Below, in pieces: positions 11,241-20,214 of a stretch of 64,000 nt of DNA (positions are counted from its first letter, which is position 1; the number at the start of each line of letters is the position of its first letter). The DNA is from Paralithodes platypus. Lineage: Eukaryota > Arthropoda > Malacostraca > Decapoda > Lithodidae. The notes below the pieces were generated by a model. It did not search any database and was not told where the DNA came from. It worked only from the letters and a program-made list of their open reading frames with translations. The DNA is taken from positions 39,126,026 through 39,190,025 of the forward strand of contig CM064523.1 of the NCBI GenBank assembly GCA_032716605.1. The letters are read 5' to 3'. The position numbers and the translations under genes were made by a program.

Positions 11241-11833
11241 GGAATATAGATGAAGTGGGGGGAGGGAGTGCAATGCAAATTGATAAGTGGATAGAGAGAG
11301 AAATAAATAGGGTAGCAGAGAGAGTACTAGAGAAGGAGAAAATAGGTAGGAAAGGTAGAGGAATGAGAGGGTGGTGGAATAAAGACATTAAGGAGGCGAG
11401 AAATAGGATTAGGAAAGAGTTGGAGAAGAGAAAAAAGAGAGGGGAAAATTATATAAGTGAGGAAGAAAATCGAACAGCAAGGGAAGAATACGAGAGAGAG
11501 AAAAAAGACCAAAAAATTAATAAGAGGAGCAATAGAGAAGCATGAACAAAAATAAATTGACAGGATAAAGGAGAAGGGGGACAAAGGAAAAGCTGAGTGG
11601 TATAGATGGCTAAAAAGAGAAAAAAGGAGGGAAAAGATAGTAGTAGGGTTAAATATAGGTGGAGAAAAAGTTAGGGATGTTAATAAGATTGGGGAGGAAA
11701 TAAAAAGATACTGGGAAGAAGTGGGAGGGGTAAATGACCAAATAAGAGTAGATCAATGGAATATTGAACTAAATGAGGAAGAAATATATGAATATATGAA
11801 TATTAGGGTGAGTGAGGAGGAATTAGGAGGAGT

Positions 11834-12821
11834 GTGAAGAAGCTGAAGAGAAACAAAGCGGCAGGGCCAGATGGAATAACAGCAGAGATGTATATAGAAG
11901 GAGGGGAGATTATAGTTAGAATGTTAAAGAAGCTATTTGATAAAATATGGGAGGAGGAGGAAATACCAGCAAGGTGGAAAGAGGAACGGGTTACGTTGAT
12001 ACATAAAGGAGGAGCGAAAAGTGTCAATGAGGTGGGGAGCTATAGACCAGTAACTGTAATAAATATAATAAATAAGATATTTTATGGGATAATAAAGGAG
12101 AGGCTAGGAGAGTATGTAGAAGAAAGGAATCTGCTTAGTGAAGAGCAAAATGGGTTTAGGAAGGGAAGAAGAGGAACAGACAATATATATATATAGCAAC
12201 TGAGGTTATAGAAAAAAAGGCAAAGCAAGGGAAAGGTGTGTTTATAGTATGTCTAGATGACTGTGGAGAAGGCATATGATAAGATTAGTAGGGGAGTTGC
12301 AAAAGCGGTGATGGAGAAACTAGGAGTAAGTAGGAAGATAAGGAATATGATAATGAATATGTATGAAGGGGCGGAGGCAGAACTTGCGTGGAAAGTTATT
12401 GTAGTGAAAGGAATCCGGAGAAGGAAAGGGCTAAGACAGGGGTGTAATTTGTCACCAATAATTTTTGCAATGTGTATGGAGGAGCTCAAGAGTAAGGGGA
12501 AAGGAGTGAAAATAGGACGAGATAAGTTAGCAATACTGACATTCGCGGATGACGTAGTTATTAATAGCAGAGAGGGAGGAAGATATGAGAGAAATGTTAC
12601 AGGAGGCGGAAAGGTTTGGAAGAGATTTGGAAATTAAGCTCAGTGTGGAAAAAAGTAGCATGATAGTGGTAAATGGGCCAGAGGATGTAGACGTTAGAAT
12701 AGGAGGGGAAAGAATAGAAATAAGACAGGAAGTGAAGTATTTAGGGGTATGGATAGGGAAGGAAGGGCGACAGAGGACAATGAGTGGGTGGAACAGTGCA
12801 GTGGGAAACTGTGGAACGTGA
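11834..12821 (+). pseudogene. LINE reverse transcriptase domain
   Basis: The frame 11834-12196 contains NKAAGPDGITAEMY, WKEERVTLIHKGG, SYRPVTVINIINKIF and QNGFRKGRRGTDNI. The frame 12257-12637 contains KAYDKI, LRQGCNLSPIIFAMCMEEL and the catalytic LTFADDVVI. The region 12585-12821 adds VKYLGVWIGKEG of the thumb. These are canonical LINE RT motifs. At least two frameshifts and a stop at 12196 (in a TATATATA run) break it. Confidence 0.8.
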
Positions 12822-13020
12822 CAAAAACTAGAGTGAATAAATATAAAATAGTAAGGGAGGTGGGGAAGGACTTAGAAGTGCCAACAATAATGTACGGGAT
12901 GGATGTGAGAGGGAGTACAGGGGGAGAAATTAAGAGACTGGAGGCGGGACAAAAAAAAAATAGGAAGAATAGGGCTAGGAGCAAGAAGGTGGACAGCGAA
13001 TGAAGCAGTGAGATGGGGAG

Positions 13021-13708
13021 ATGGGGTGGAGTACATTTGAGGAAAGAGTGGCGAAGGCAAAGTTAAGATATAAGATTAGATTGGAGGAGATGGAGGATGA
13101 TAGGTGGCCAAGGAGAGTGTATGAATGGGGTGAGGGGAAGAGTAGATGGGCAAAAGAGTGTAGGAGAAAACTGAATAAAATAGGAGTGAAACAAAGAAGG
13201 GTGGGAAAGGAGTGGAGAGATATAGAGAGAAATGCAGGACTAGGTCAGGGAAGGAGGTTGGAGAAAGAGATAAGAACGAGAGTGAGGGAAGTAGGAAGAC
13301 AGGAATGGAAAAGAAAAGTACATTGGAAAGATATAAAAGCAAGGGGAGACCGAGAAAAGAGGAGTTCTACGATGGAAGTTGGGGAGCTGAATTATTATTT
13401 AAGGCTAGGGCAGGGACAATGGAGACAAATAGAAGAACATGGAGGTGGAACGGGGGAGTGAAAGAGTGTCTGAAGTGTGTGGTGGGAGGGAGGAGACGAT
13501 AGAACATATAGTGACAGATTGCCAGTGGTATGACGGGGAGAGAGATAGGTTAGAGGAAGAGTTTAAACGGTTGATGGTGAAGAGGGAATGGGAAGAACAG
13601 AAAGAAGAGGAGGAGGATGGAGTAAAGTTTGTGTTAGGTCTAGGGACAGAAGAGGGGGGAGACGAGGAAGTGGAGAAAAGAATGAAGGTAGTAAAAACCT
13701 TACTGTAG
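13021..13708 (+). pseudogene. LINE C-terminal region with Cys/His cluster
   Basis: Overlapping frames encode very basic, charged protein. Across 13439-13560 the pattern CLKCVVGG / VCGGREETIEHIVTDCQWYD forms a C-x2-C...H-x4-C arrangement, like the putative zinc-binding motif that ends many Jockey/R1/I-group LINE ORF2 proteins. The two cysteines and the His-Cys pair lie in different frames, which is further evidence of decay. Confidence 0.5.
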
Positions 13709-14040
13709 CAGGTGTGGCAGAGGAGAAAAATAAATAGAGTAGAATAGGGTGAGGGGTGAGAAGGTGATCAGAGGAGGGGAGGAAGATTAATGAGATTAAA
13801 TAGTAAAGAGGTGGGGAAGAGGGACAGTAAGGATATAAAAACAAAGAAAATATTCTGCTTAAGATTTTTCCTTCATTACTTTTCTTTAACTATCCCTTCT
13901 ATGACTACTAATTTTCTAAACTATATCTTAATCTAGCTATAGCTTTTTCTGGAGAAATAGCCGGTGAATAGGCGAGCTGTTCCCACGCAAGCGAGGACAG
14001 CGACTCCAAGAAGAGAAGAAGAAGAAGAAGGAGGCGGGTT

Positions 14041-15190
14041 AGCCGAACTCTCTCACGAAGAATAATTTTAGTAATTGCTGGTCAAGCCGAAATTATACTA
14101 GACGCCGTAAACAAAACAGACAAAATCCAATCTATCCCGTGCCAAACAAGGTTAATCTGAATTATAACATAGCTCTAGATATTTCCCGGCAGAAAAACCA
14201 CGTGAAATAACTAGAGGCACGTTGACTAAGTCTCACTCTTCAAAAATCCCGCCGGAAGGGCCAACCCTCCAGAATGGATAAAAACAATGTGCACAAATAT
14301 GGCATAGTTATACATGAATAATACAATATCGATAATAACATTCCCTAGCCATACGTAAACAACCTACATGAGGCCAACTAGATGGGGGCAGGTGTCGATG
14401 ATATCAATATTAATAGCACAAACCTGCGATCCAGCGAAGACTCGAGATAACACATAGAAATCACAAAGCGTAGGTTGAAGAGCAGCATGGCTCTGTGCAA
14501 GACCCCTCCACTATGTGAGAAAATCCAGATGCACTAGCCCACGTGGCATACTGTTGCACACCCAAAATGGACCGAACAACAGGCCCCGGTTCACTAAAAG
14601 ACGCCTCATGACTAACAGTGGACTAACAATGAGCTAGGGTAATAAAACAAGCACGTGGGAGCCTCGCCTTATCACAACGAGGACTCTGCCTAACACACTC
14701 GCCTTTACAAACGTACCCAGAAAACAGTCTCCTGGGCCCGCGAAAAGACGTTCACAGCCTACTCCTAGTCTATAAGATACCTATCCTCAGCACTTAGTAT
14801 GTACATATGAGAAAAAGACTCACCATGTCCGAGGGGAGGTGAAGAATAAAGGAGAGCTGGAGCGCCCTCGAGACACGTCCGACTCAAGCGGGCCTGGGAG
14901 GAATAAGGACGAATGAATGCTTCGATGAGGGAGGCGAAGCGTGTGGAAATAGCAGACGCATGAGAAGCGCAAAGCTAAGATAAAGTTTAATTTTTATTTT
15001 ACATTATTTTTTGCTAGTTTTTTCTAGTAGTGGTACCCACATCATATAGGACGAGTTCGTGAGTGTTTTTTAAAACGTTTCGCTCACGTTGTGTAGCAAT
15101 CGTAATTTGATCTCTCCCAGGCGGGAAGTTTGAAAGACAAGCTTGAGTTCAAAGATTTGCCATATACAATGTTAAGGCGCATCGTCAATA
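14041..15190. other. No gene recognised
   Basis: The stretch follows the 3' GAA-rich tail of the purine-rich LINE. No domain, RNA gene or clear repeat was seen. Composition is mixed and unlike the LINE, which supports the LINE ending near 14040. Confidence 0.5.
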
Positions 15191-15345
15191 ATGAAGGGGC
15201 CACTAATAAATATAGGCCAACTACTGCAGAACATCAACGAAGACCAGAGAAAACTAGTTAGACAAATTGAAAAAATATATAATAAACTTACTAATGTTGA
15301 AATTGCTATCTCATTTAACCACGATTGCCATAATAAATATACATA
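15191..15345 (+). repeat. Penelope-like element terminal fragment
   Basis: The plus strand encodes LLQNINEDQRKLVRQIEKIY followed by NKLTNVEIAISFN. This parallels the terminal-repeat-encoded segment of the Penelope-like elements at 30 and 33 kb (QLPENTRKTVRKIESINKKL then NNANCAYYFN). The same DNA is present in inverse orientation at 17545-17650. It is followed at once by an AT dinucleotide tract, as at the 30 kb copy. Confidence 0.6.
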
Positions 15346-15369
15346 TATATACTGTATATATATATATAT

Positions 15370-15441
<72 letters not shown>
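15346..15441. repeat. AT dinucleotide tract
   Basis: About 95 bases of nearly pure (AT)n next to the Penelope-type end. The LTR-like insert at 15444-17470 sits between this tract and the one at 17471-17532. Confidence 0.9.
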
Positions 15442-15442
<1 letters not shown>

Positions 15443-16497
15443 GTGTTATGCCCGGTCCAAATTGGAACGCGAGATATTCTTTGTACAATGAGCAGCTCTC
15501 TAACTGGATAGGTATACCTTAAACTTTAAATAAAGAGACAACACGGCAGGATAGTAAGCACACAGGTAACAAGTTAACATGGGTTGTATTCAGTTTAACA
15601 CCTGGTTCATGGAGGAGCAAGACATATATTTTATACCTGTAACCTGGAGATCATCAACAACAATAAGAATAATTAAGACATACAATAATCTGGTTATCAA
15701 GTAAGCAATAGGAGTCGGACAATGGGTCCGGACTCAAGGTAATAATACTCCTAGGATACAATTATAAGGTATCCCAAAATGGTGGAGGTACACCTCCTAC
15801 CCAAATAGATCTCAGAGAGGATCTCAACAAAAGACAAGAGTGCAGTAATGGCAAATGCCGTCTGTATCATGCAATGATGTCCCCGGCATATAGTGACGTT
15901 AACTGACTCTAAAGCAATAATGGCCAAGTGGTCATCAACAATGAAGTGGGTTCGGAAAGGCTCACAAATGATATTAATACTATAGGTGTGCTAGATCTCA
16001 CCTGGCAAAGATTAATCCTTAACTCTAATTGTGTACTAGCAAGGTGCTGAAGGCTGAGGCAACAATCGTCAGGAGCTGAGATAGAGTGAAATCTATTCGA
16101 GTTATGAACCTGACAGAATGTTAAATGAATTAGGCTAGAAGTTATACAAAGGGACTAGATTACGTGTACATATGTGTTTGTGTTTGATGCTATGGGTCTT
16201 ATATAACCACGCCCCCTCTGTCAGGCTATGGGAGACCAATAACCCGGGAAGGTGCATATATAAGGATCCCCTGATAGGGATGTATAATGGGTCCCGGCAA
16301 GTGGGCTAATTAACGTCAATTTAAGTAGGGAGAAGAAAGACCTCTCACAAGACGTAATGCTAATGAGAACCCCTGAAGATAACTTCTACCACAACCCTGA
16401 GTCAACTCTATACCCATAAACGGTACAAAAGCACTTAAAGGAGAGCTGTAGTGAAGAGGAGGGCCCATAGATCGAGGGAGGATCCAGTAGTCCGGAG

Positions 16498-16577
16498 GGC
16501 GGCTGGGCGTGATGACTCCGGAAGTTGGTCCAGGGGGGGGCGGCTGGGCATGATGACTCCAGCTACTGGTCCAGGGT
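16498..16577. repeat. Tandem repeat, two ~40-base units
   Basis: Each unit contains CGGCTGGGCRTGATGACTCC followed by a variable stretch and GGTCCAGGG. It lies within the LTR-like segment. Confidence 0.75.
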
Positions 16578-16844
16578 GAGTCACAAGATGATTCCTTAGA
16601 CCTTGGCGCCTATCACGGGACAACCGGGTTCCTCTTGCACTCCCACAGTGCAGTGATCCCCAAAGGATATGCTGGAGTTCTGCTACAAGGTTTGGGGGGT
16701 TAGGGTGACTAGCATAATGATCTACCTAGAGTGGCAAGCAGTCTAGATAGTGACATTATAGGTAGTCTAAGGGGGGTCAAGGTAAGTGTCTTCCTTCCTT
16801 GCTAGTTCGTGGAACTATCAGAACCATGTAGCAAAAAGAGAATC

Positions 16845-17085
16845 CAGAAAGGGGAGCCCAAAGTGGGTTGCCCAAAATTAGTCCTCTTCCTGATGGGGGG
16901 AACCCGATCTGGTAGATCTCAAGTTACTACACTATCCTCATAATCCCTTGAACAAAACAAGGTAGGAATCCTTTGGTACTTGGTTTGTGCACCGCATCGA
17001 AGGCCAGAAAGGGGGAGCCCAAAGTGGGTTGCCCAAGCTAGTCCTCTTCCTGATGGGGGGAACCCGACCTGGTAGATCACAACTG
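16845..17085. repeat. Spaced direct repeat, two ~80-base units
   Basis: Both units carry GAGCCCAAAGTGGGTTGCCC and TAGTCCTCTTCCTGATGGGG, then GGAACCCGAYCTGGTAGATC. They are separated by about 75 bases of unrelated sequence inside the LTR-like segment. Confidence 0.75.
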
Positions 17086-17468
17086 ACAAGTTGAACACCA
17101 GCTATCTCTGGCTGTTCTTACCCTGAACTAAATAATACCAAATGGCAAGCTTAGTTACTGATGTCCAGGCTGGGTGAGTATAAGGCAATCTTCTTGCCCC
17201 TACTTAAGGCGCCCGGCTTGAGAGGATCAAAGGCGCTGGGGTGGTGTTGGCGCATGGTGGTTATGTCCTTGTAGCTCTGGGGGTGGCGCGCCTGGACTCT
17301 GGCTGTACCTTGTAGCTAGATGCCCCCGGGCAGATTCTTTTATAAGATGGGGGTGATCACTTCCTGGTGGGAGAGGAAGTGGATGAGAAATGGCATGTGC
17401 AGGAGTAGGGTTGGCTGCAGGTTTAGTGACAGCTAGAGATGCGGTCTTATCATCCTGAGACCACATCT

Positions 17469-17470
<2 letters not shown>

Positions 17471-17532
<62 letters not shown>
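17471..17532. repeat. AT dinucleotide tract
   Basis: About 60 bases of (AT)n between the LTR-like segment and the inverted Penelope-type end. Confidence 0.9.
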
Positions 17533-17535
<3 letters not shown>

Positions 17536-17544
17536 TTATGGCTA

Positions 17545-17705
17545 ATGAGGTTAAATGAGATACCAATTTCAACATTAATAAGTTTATTATTAAATTGTTC
17601 AATTTGTCAAACTAGTTTTTTCTGGTCTTCGTTGATGTTGTGCAGTAGTTGGCATAAGTTTAACGACATTTCGGAGAGGGCTGTCTCCATCTTCAGGTTA
17701 GGATA
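17545..17705 (-). repeat. Penelope-like element terminal fragment, inverted
   Basis: The reverse complement of this stretch aligns with 15225-15345 (shared CAACTACTGC, AACATCAACGAAGACCAGA and AATGTTGAAATT). With the AT tracts, the two make a large inverted arrangement around the LTR-like insert. On the minus strand it also holds a hammerhead-like motif at 17658-17703. Confidence 0.6.
17658..17703 (-). ncRNA. Hammerhead-ribozyme-like motif in a Penelope-type end
   Basis: The minus strand reads TAAC, then CTGAAGA, a GGAGA/TCTCC stem with a CAGCCC loop, then GAAA, TGTC and GTTA. This gives the hammerhead core (CUGANGA and GAAA), a 5-bp stem II and a TAAC/GTTA stem I around a potential cleavage site after TGTC. 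One extra U lies between the CUGANGA box and stem II, and stem III is minimal. Penelope-like elements are known to carry minimal hammerhead motifs in their terminal repeats. Activity is not shown. Confidence 0.45.
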
Positions 17706-17839
17706 GTTAATGGTTTGACATGAAGGTCTCGGGGATTTTTGTAGGAGTTGGTGTGATCTGGGGTTGACCTAGATGGTGGGGCTACACTTTTTTATCTCAG
17801 TCTAATACAAATTAATCTTGGTTTACTCACGCTTGTTCT

Positions 17840-19360
17840 ACTACTGTCTGCAATGAGGAGGAACCATACAAATGGTACTATCGCCTTCAAACTCAATAAT
17901 CTCGCTCTTAGAAAGTTTTTGCGAGGAATCAAGCCAAATCTGTTCTTCGACTCGCCAAAAAAACTTTCATCAATAATATATGCTTTGAACTTTCAAACTC
18001 TAGCTTTTCTTTTTCACTCTAACGATGCCATTCGTCACCTCTTCCTGAACTCTTCGCTCAAACTTTCGGTAAAAACTTCACCTTGGATAATTCCAGTGCA
18101 ACTCCTCACTCTCCACCCCCTCTCTCTTACTCATTCCTAATATCATAATCTCTTCTAAGAATGTATTTTCTGCCCTCTCTGCGATTGATGCTAAGAAATC
18201 GTATGGACCGGATGGTGTTCCATCTGTTGTACTCAAACACTGTTCTTCCGTGCCGACTCCCTGCCTATGCAAATACTTTTGTTTCTGTCTTTCCTCCTGT
18301 TGGAAGTTTGCTCTCATTGAACCTGTCCCGAAGAAGACTGACTGTTCTCAACCCTTCAACTATCGTCCAGTTGCTCTCATTTCGTGCATCTCTAAAGTTT
18401 TTGAAACTATTTCTAATTTAAATTTTACAAGCAGGTATCTTCCAAAAATGTACATTCTTATCACCAGTATGACCTCCTTATGGGCCGGTCTAGTGGTGAT
18501 TTGCTTGTTTATCTTACTAACTCATGGTCATCCTACCTTTGGGACTTTGGTGATTTTTTAAAACCTGATTCTAGACATATTGAGAGCCTTCGATAGAGTC
18601 TGGCAGAAATATCTAATTTCAAAACTACCCTCATCTGGCTTCTATCCATATGTCTGTGCCTTTGTCTCTAATTTTCATTCTGACCATTCCATAGCTGCAG
18701 TTGTGGACGGCCATCGTTCACTTCCTCAACCTATCGACTCAGGTGTTCGTCAGGGTTCTGTCCTGTCTCACGTTCTCTTTAAAAAAAAAAAATTGATCTC
18801 CTCAACTGTACCTCTAGTCCTATTCACTTATATGCAGATGACTTCACCTTACACTATTGAACTAATTTTTCACAACAACCCAGCACGCACTCACTCTAAA
18901 AATTGTGTCGAGGCCATAGCTTTCCTATCTTCTGATCTATTTATTTCTGATTGGGACAGATCAAATTTTGTTACTTCTAATGCCTCCAAGACCAATTGTT
19001 TCTGCTATTTACCCATGACAATCTACCACCAGACTATCAATTACTTATCAACAATACACAAATCAACTCTTCATCTTTTCTCAAGACCTTGGTGCATCTT
19101 TGCCACCCGACCTTCTTAACAAGACCATTTTACCACTCTTGCTAAAATAACTTCCCAGTGTATCAAGTATTGTATGGGTGTGTGTGAGGCTCCACCCATA
19201 CCGCACTTCTCGAAAGAGTAGTCAAAGCATTTCGCCTCATCAACTCGCCTCCTCTTACTAGTTCCCTACATTTTTGTCTACACGCTGCAAAGTTGTATAT
19301 CTTTCATTCTTCTATCTCTGTTACAACAATCATTGTTTTTTAGAACTCTCTCCCTATATT
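17840..19360 (+). pseudogene. Decayed LINE ORF2 fragment, same family as the LINE at 20.2-23.5 kb
   Basis: Plus-strand pieces in all three frames match the better preserved LINE: YGPDGVPSV near 18195, SNLNF..., FDRVWQKYLISKLPSSGFYP near 18590, and SGVRQGSVLSHVLF near 18740. The catalytic region reads LYADDFTLHY only across a frame break (18830-18860), after a run of A at 18780-18791. It ends near 19340 with the WNSLP-type motif. It is old and heavily frameshifted. Confidence 0.7.
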
Positions 19361-19369
19361 TTCCTATCG

Positions 19370-19480
19370 AAATTATGTCAAAATGGTCACACCATAGCAC
19401 GACCACAAGTATTGAAGCCATTATTAAAATTACCACTGATCAAAATACCCTGACCTTAACTAAGCTACCCTAAGTAACTT
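19370..19480 (+). repeat. Short interspersed repeat with an inverted copy at ~29380-29500
   Basis: The stretch with GTCAAAATGGTCACACCA, GACCACAAGTATT and CCTGACCTTAACTAAGCTACC matches the reverse complement of about 29380-29500. It is not part of a recognised element. Coordinates are approximate. Confidence 0.5.
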
Positions 19481-19572
19481 AATCAAGCATAAAAAATTGA
19501 AACCTCCTCCCTTGTGGCGAGTGCGAGGCACCCACCTTTCAACATAGTCCCACTCCTTTTCTGTCCAACTCT

Positions 19573-19925
19573 CCAAGCCATTGGAATTATTGGTATAAAA
19601 AACGATATTAGTAAATAGCTATAGGTAAAGGAACTATTAAATTGCGAGGTCGGATCTTTATTGATTTGTGCCCCATTCCTTGTTTTTCCCATTCTCGCAT
19701 TAACATTATCCTATTCATAGGGAACTTGGGTCTGAGTACATGATTAGATTGATAATTATCTGGTATTTGATAAATGGATACTTATCGTAGTCATGTACTC
19801 AATCTTAAACTGTTTTGGTGGTATAATGATTAAAGCCTGTAAGTTCTGTATTTGGTGTCCTGGGTTTGAATCCCAGGAGCGTCATATGCTTTAATTAATT
19901 TCATTGGGAGTTATTGGTGTTAACC
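19573..19925 (+). repeat. First copy of a ~300-bp repeat with tRNA-like segment
   Basis: This copy runs from AACGATATTAGTAAATAGC through CCCCATTCCTTG, a single degenerate 41-bp unit (TTCATAGGGAACTTGGGTCT), GATAAATGGATAC and a tRNA-like segment to TTCATTGGGAGTTATTGG. The same order recurs three more times at 23.55-25.17 kb in the same orientation. The LINE of 20.2-23.5 kb lies between this copy and the others. Confidence 0.7.
19812..19883 (+). other. tRNA-like segment (SINE head or tRNA pseudogene)
   Basis: TGGTATAATGATTAAAGCC resembles a pol III A box. GGGTTTGAATCCC, 35 bases later, resembles the B box and T loop. The acceptor arms do not pair well, so this is not a working tRNA. Related segments lie at about 24170-24238 and 25057-25118. 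As part of a repeat unit it could be a tRNA-derived SINE. Confidence 0.5.
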
Positions 19926-20214
19926 TATCCAACCCCAGCGACATCCGTTGGCAGACGCCTACTTATGTAATTCACAGCCCCAGCAATGTCCTTTGGACGT
20001 TCGCTATACTCGCCTTATTAAAATAATTTTAGGCTTTCCACAAGGCTCGTAGGGGTCTCTAATTTGCACAGATGGCAGCTTAGGATATGGACAAAGTTTG
20101 CAGCCCACAGAGAACACCTTTGGCCACATCATTTTGCTTAATATTATAAAGACAAAAACAAATATTAATAATGTTTGGAACTGGGTGTTACATTAAGTTT
20201 CTTTTCAGATTTGT

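Larger units (their letters stand above)
8078..14040 (+). mobile_element. Purine-rich non-LTR retrotransposon (LINE)
   Basis: On the plus strand the order is a basic ORF1 with an SGNH-esterase-like segment, an apurinic-type endonuclease, a reverse transcriptase and a C-terminal Cys/His cluster, all in several frames. The sense strand is overwhelmingly A and G from 8080 to 13840. The 3' end is probably the GAA-rich run near 14013-14031. Frameshifts separate nearly all domains, so the copy is inactive. The clade is uncertain: an esterase in ORF1 points toward the CR1/L2 group, but the RT is too damaged for me to place. Confidence 0.75.
15444..17470. repeat. Candidate solo LTR (~2 kb) in an AT tract
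   Basis: The segment starts TGTTATGCCCGG and ends CATCTCA, with AT dinucleotide sequence on both sides, so a TG...CA unit appears to have jumped into a microsatellite. It has no convincing coding frame. Internal direct repeats lie at 16498-16577 (two ~40-base units) and at about 16845-16925 versus 17001-17085 (two ~80-base units sharing GAGCCCAAAGTGGGTTGCCC). The target duplication cannot be judged in AT sequence. It could also be another non-coding element. Confidence 0.4.

Noticed and set aside
8221..13844. Many long minus-strand ORFs rich in Ser, Leu, Phe and Pro in the LINE region
   Set aside because: They are antisense shadows of the purine-rich sense strand. Pyrimidine-only codons contain no stops, so long open frames are expected by composition.
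19812..19883. Functional tRNA gene
   Set aside because: A- and B-box-like sequences exist, but the acceptor stem does not pair. The same segment recurs as part of a repeat unit.
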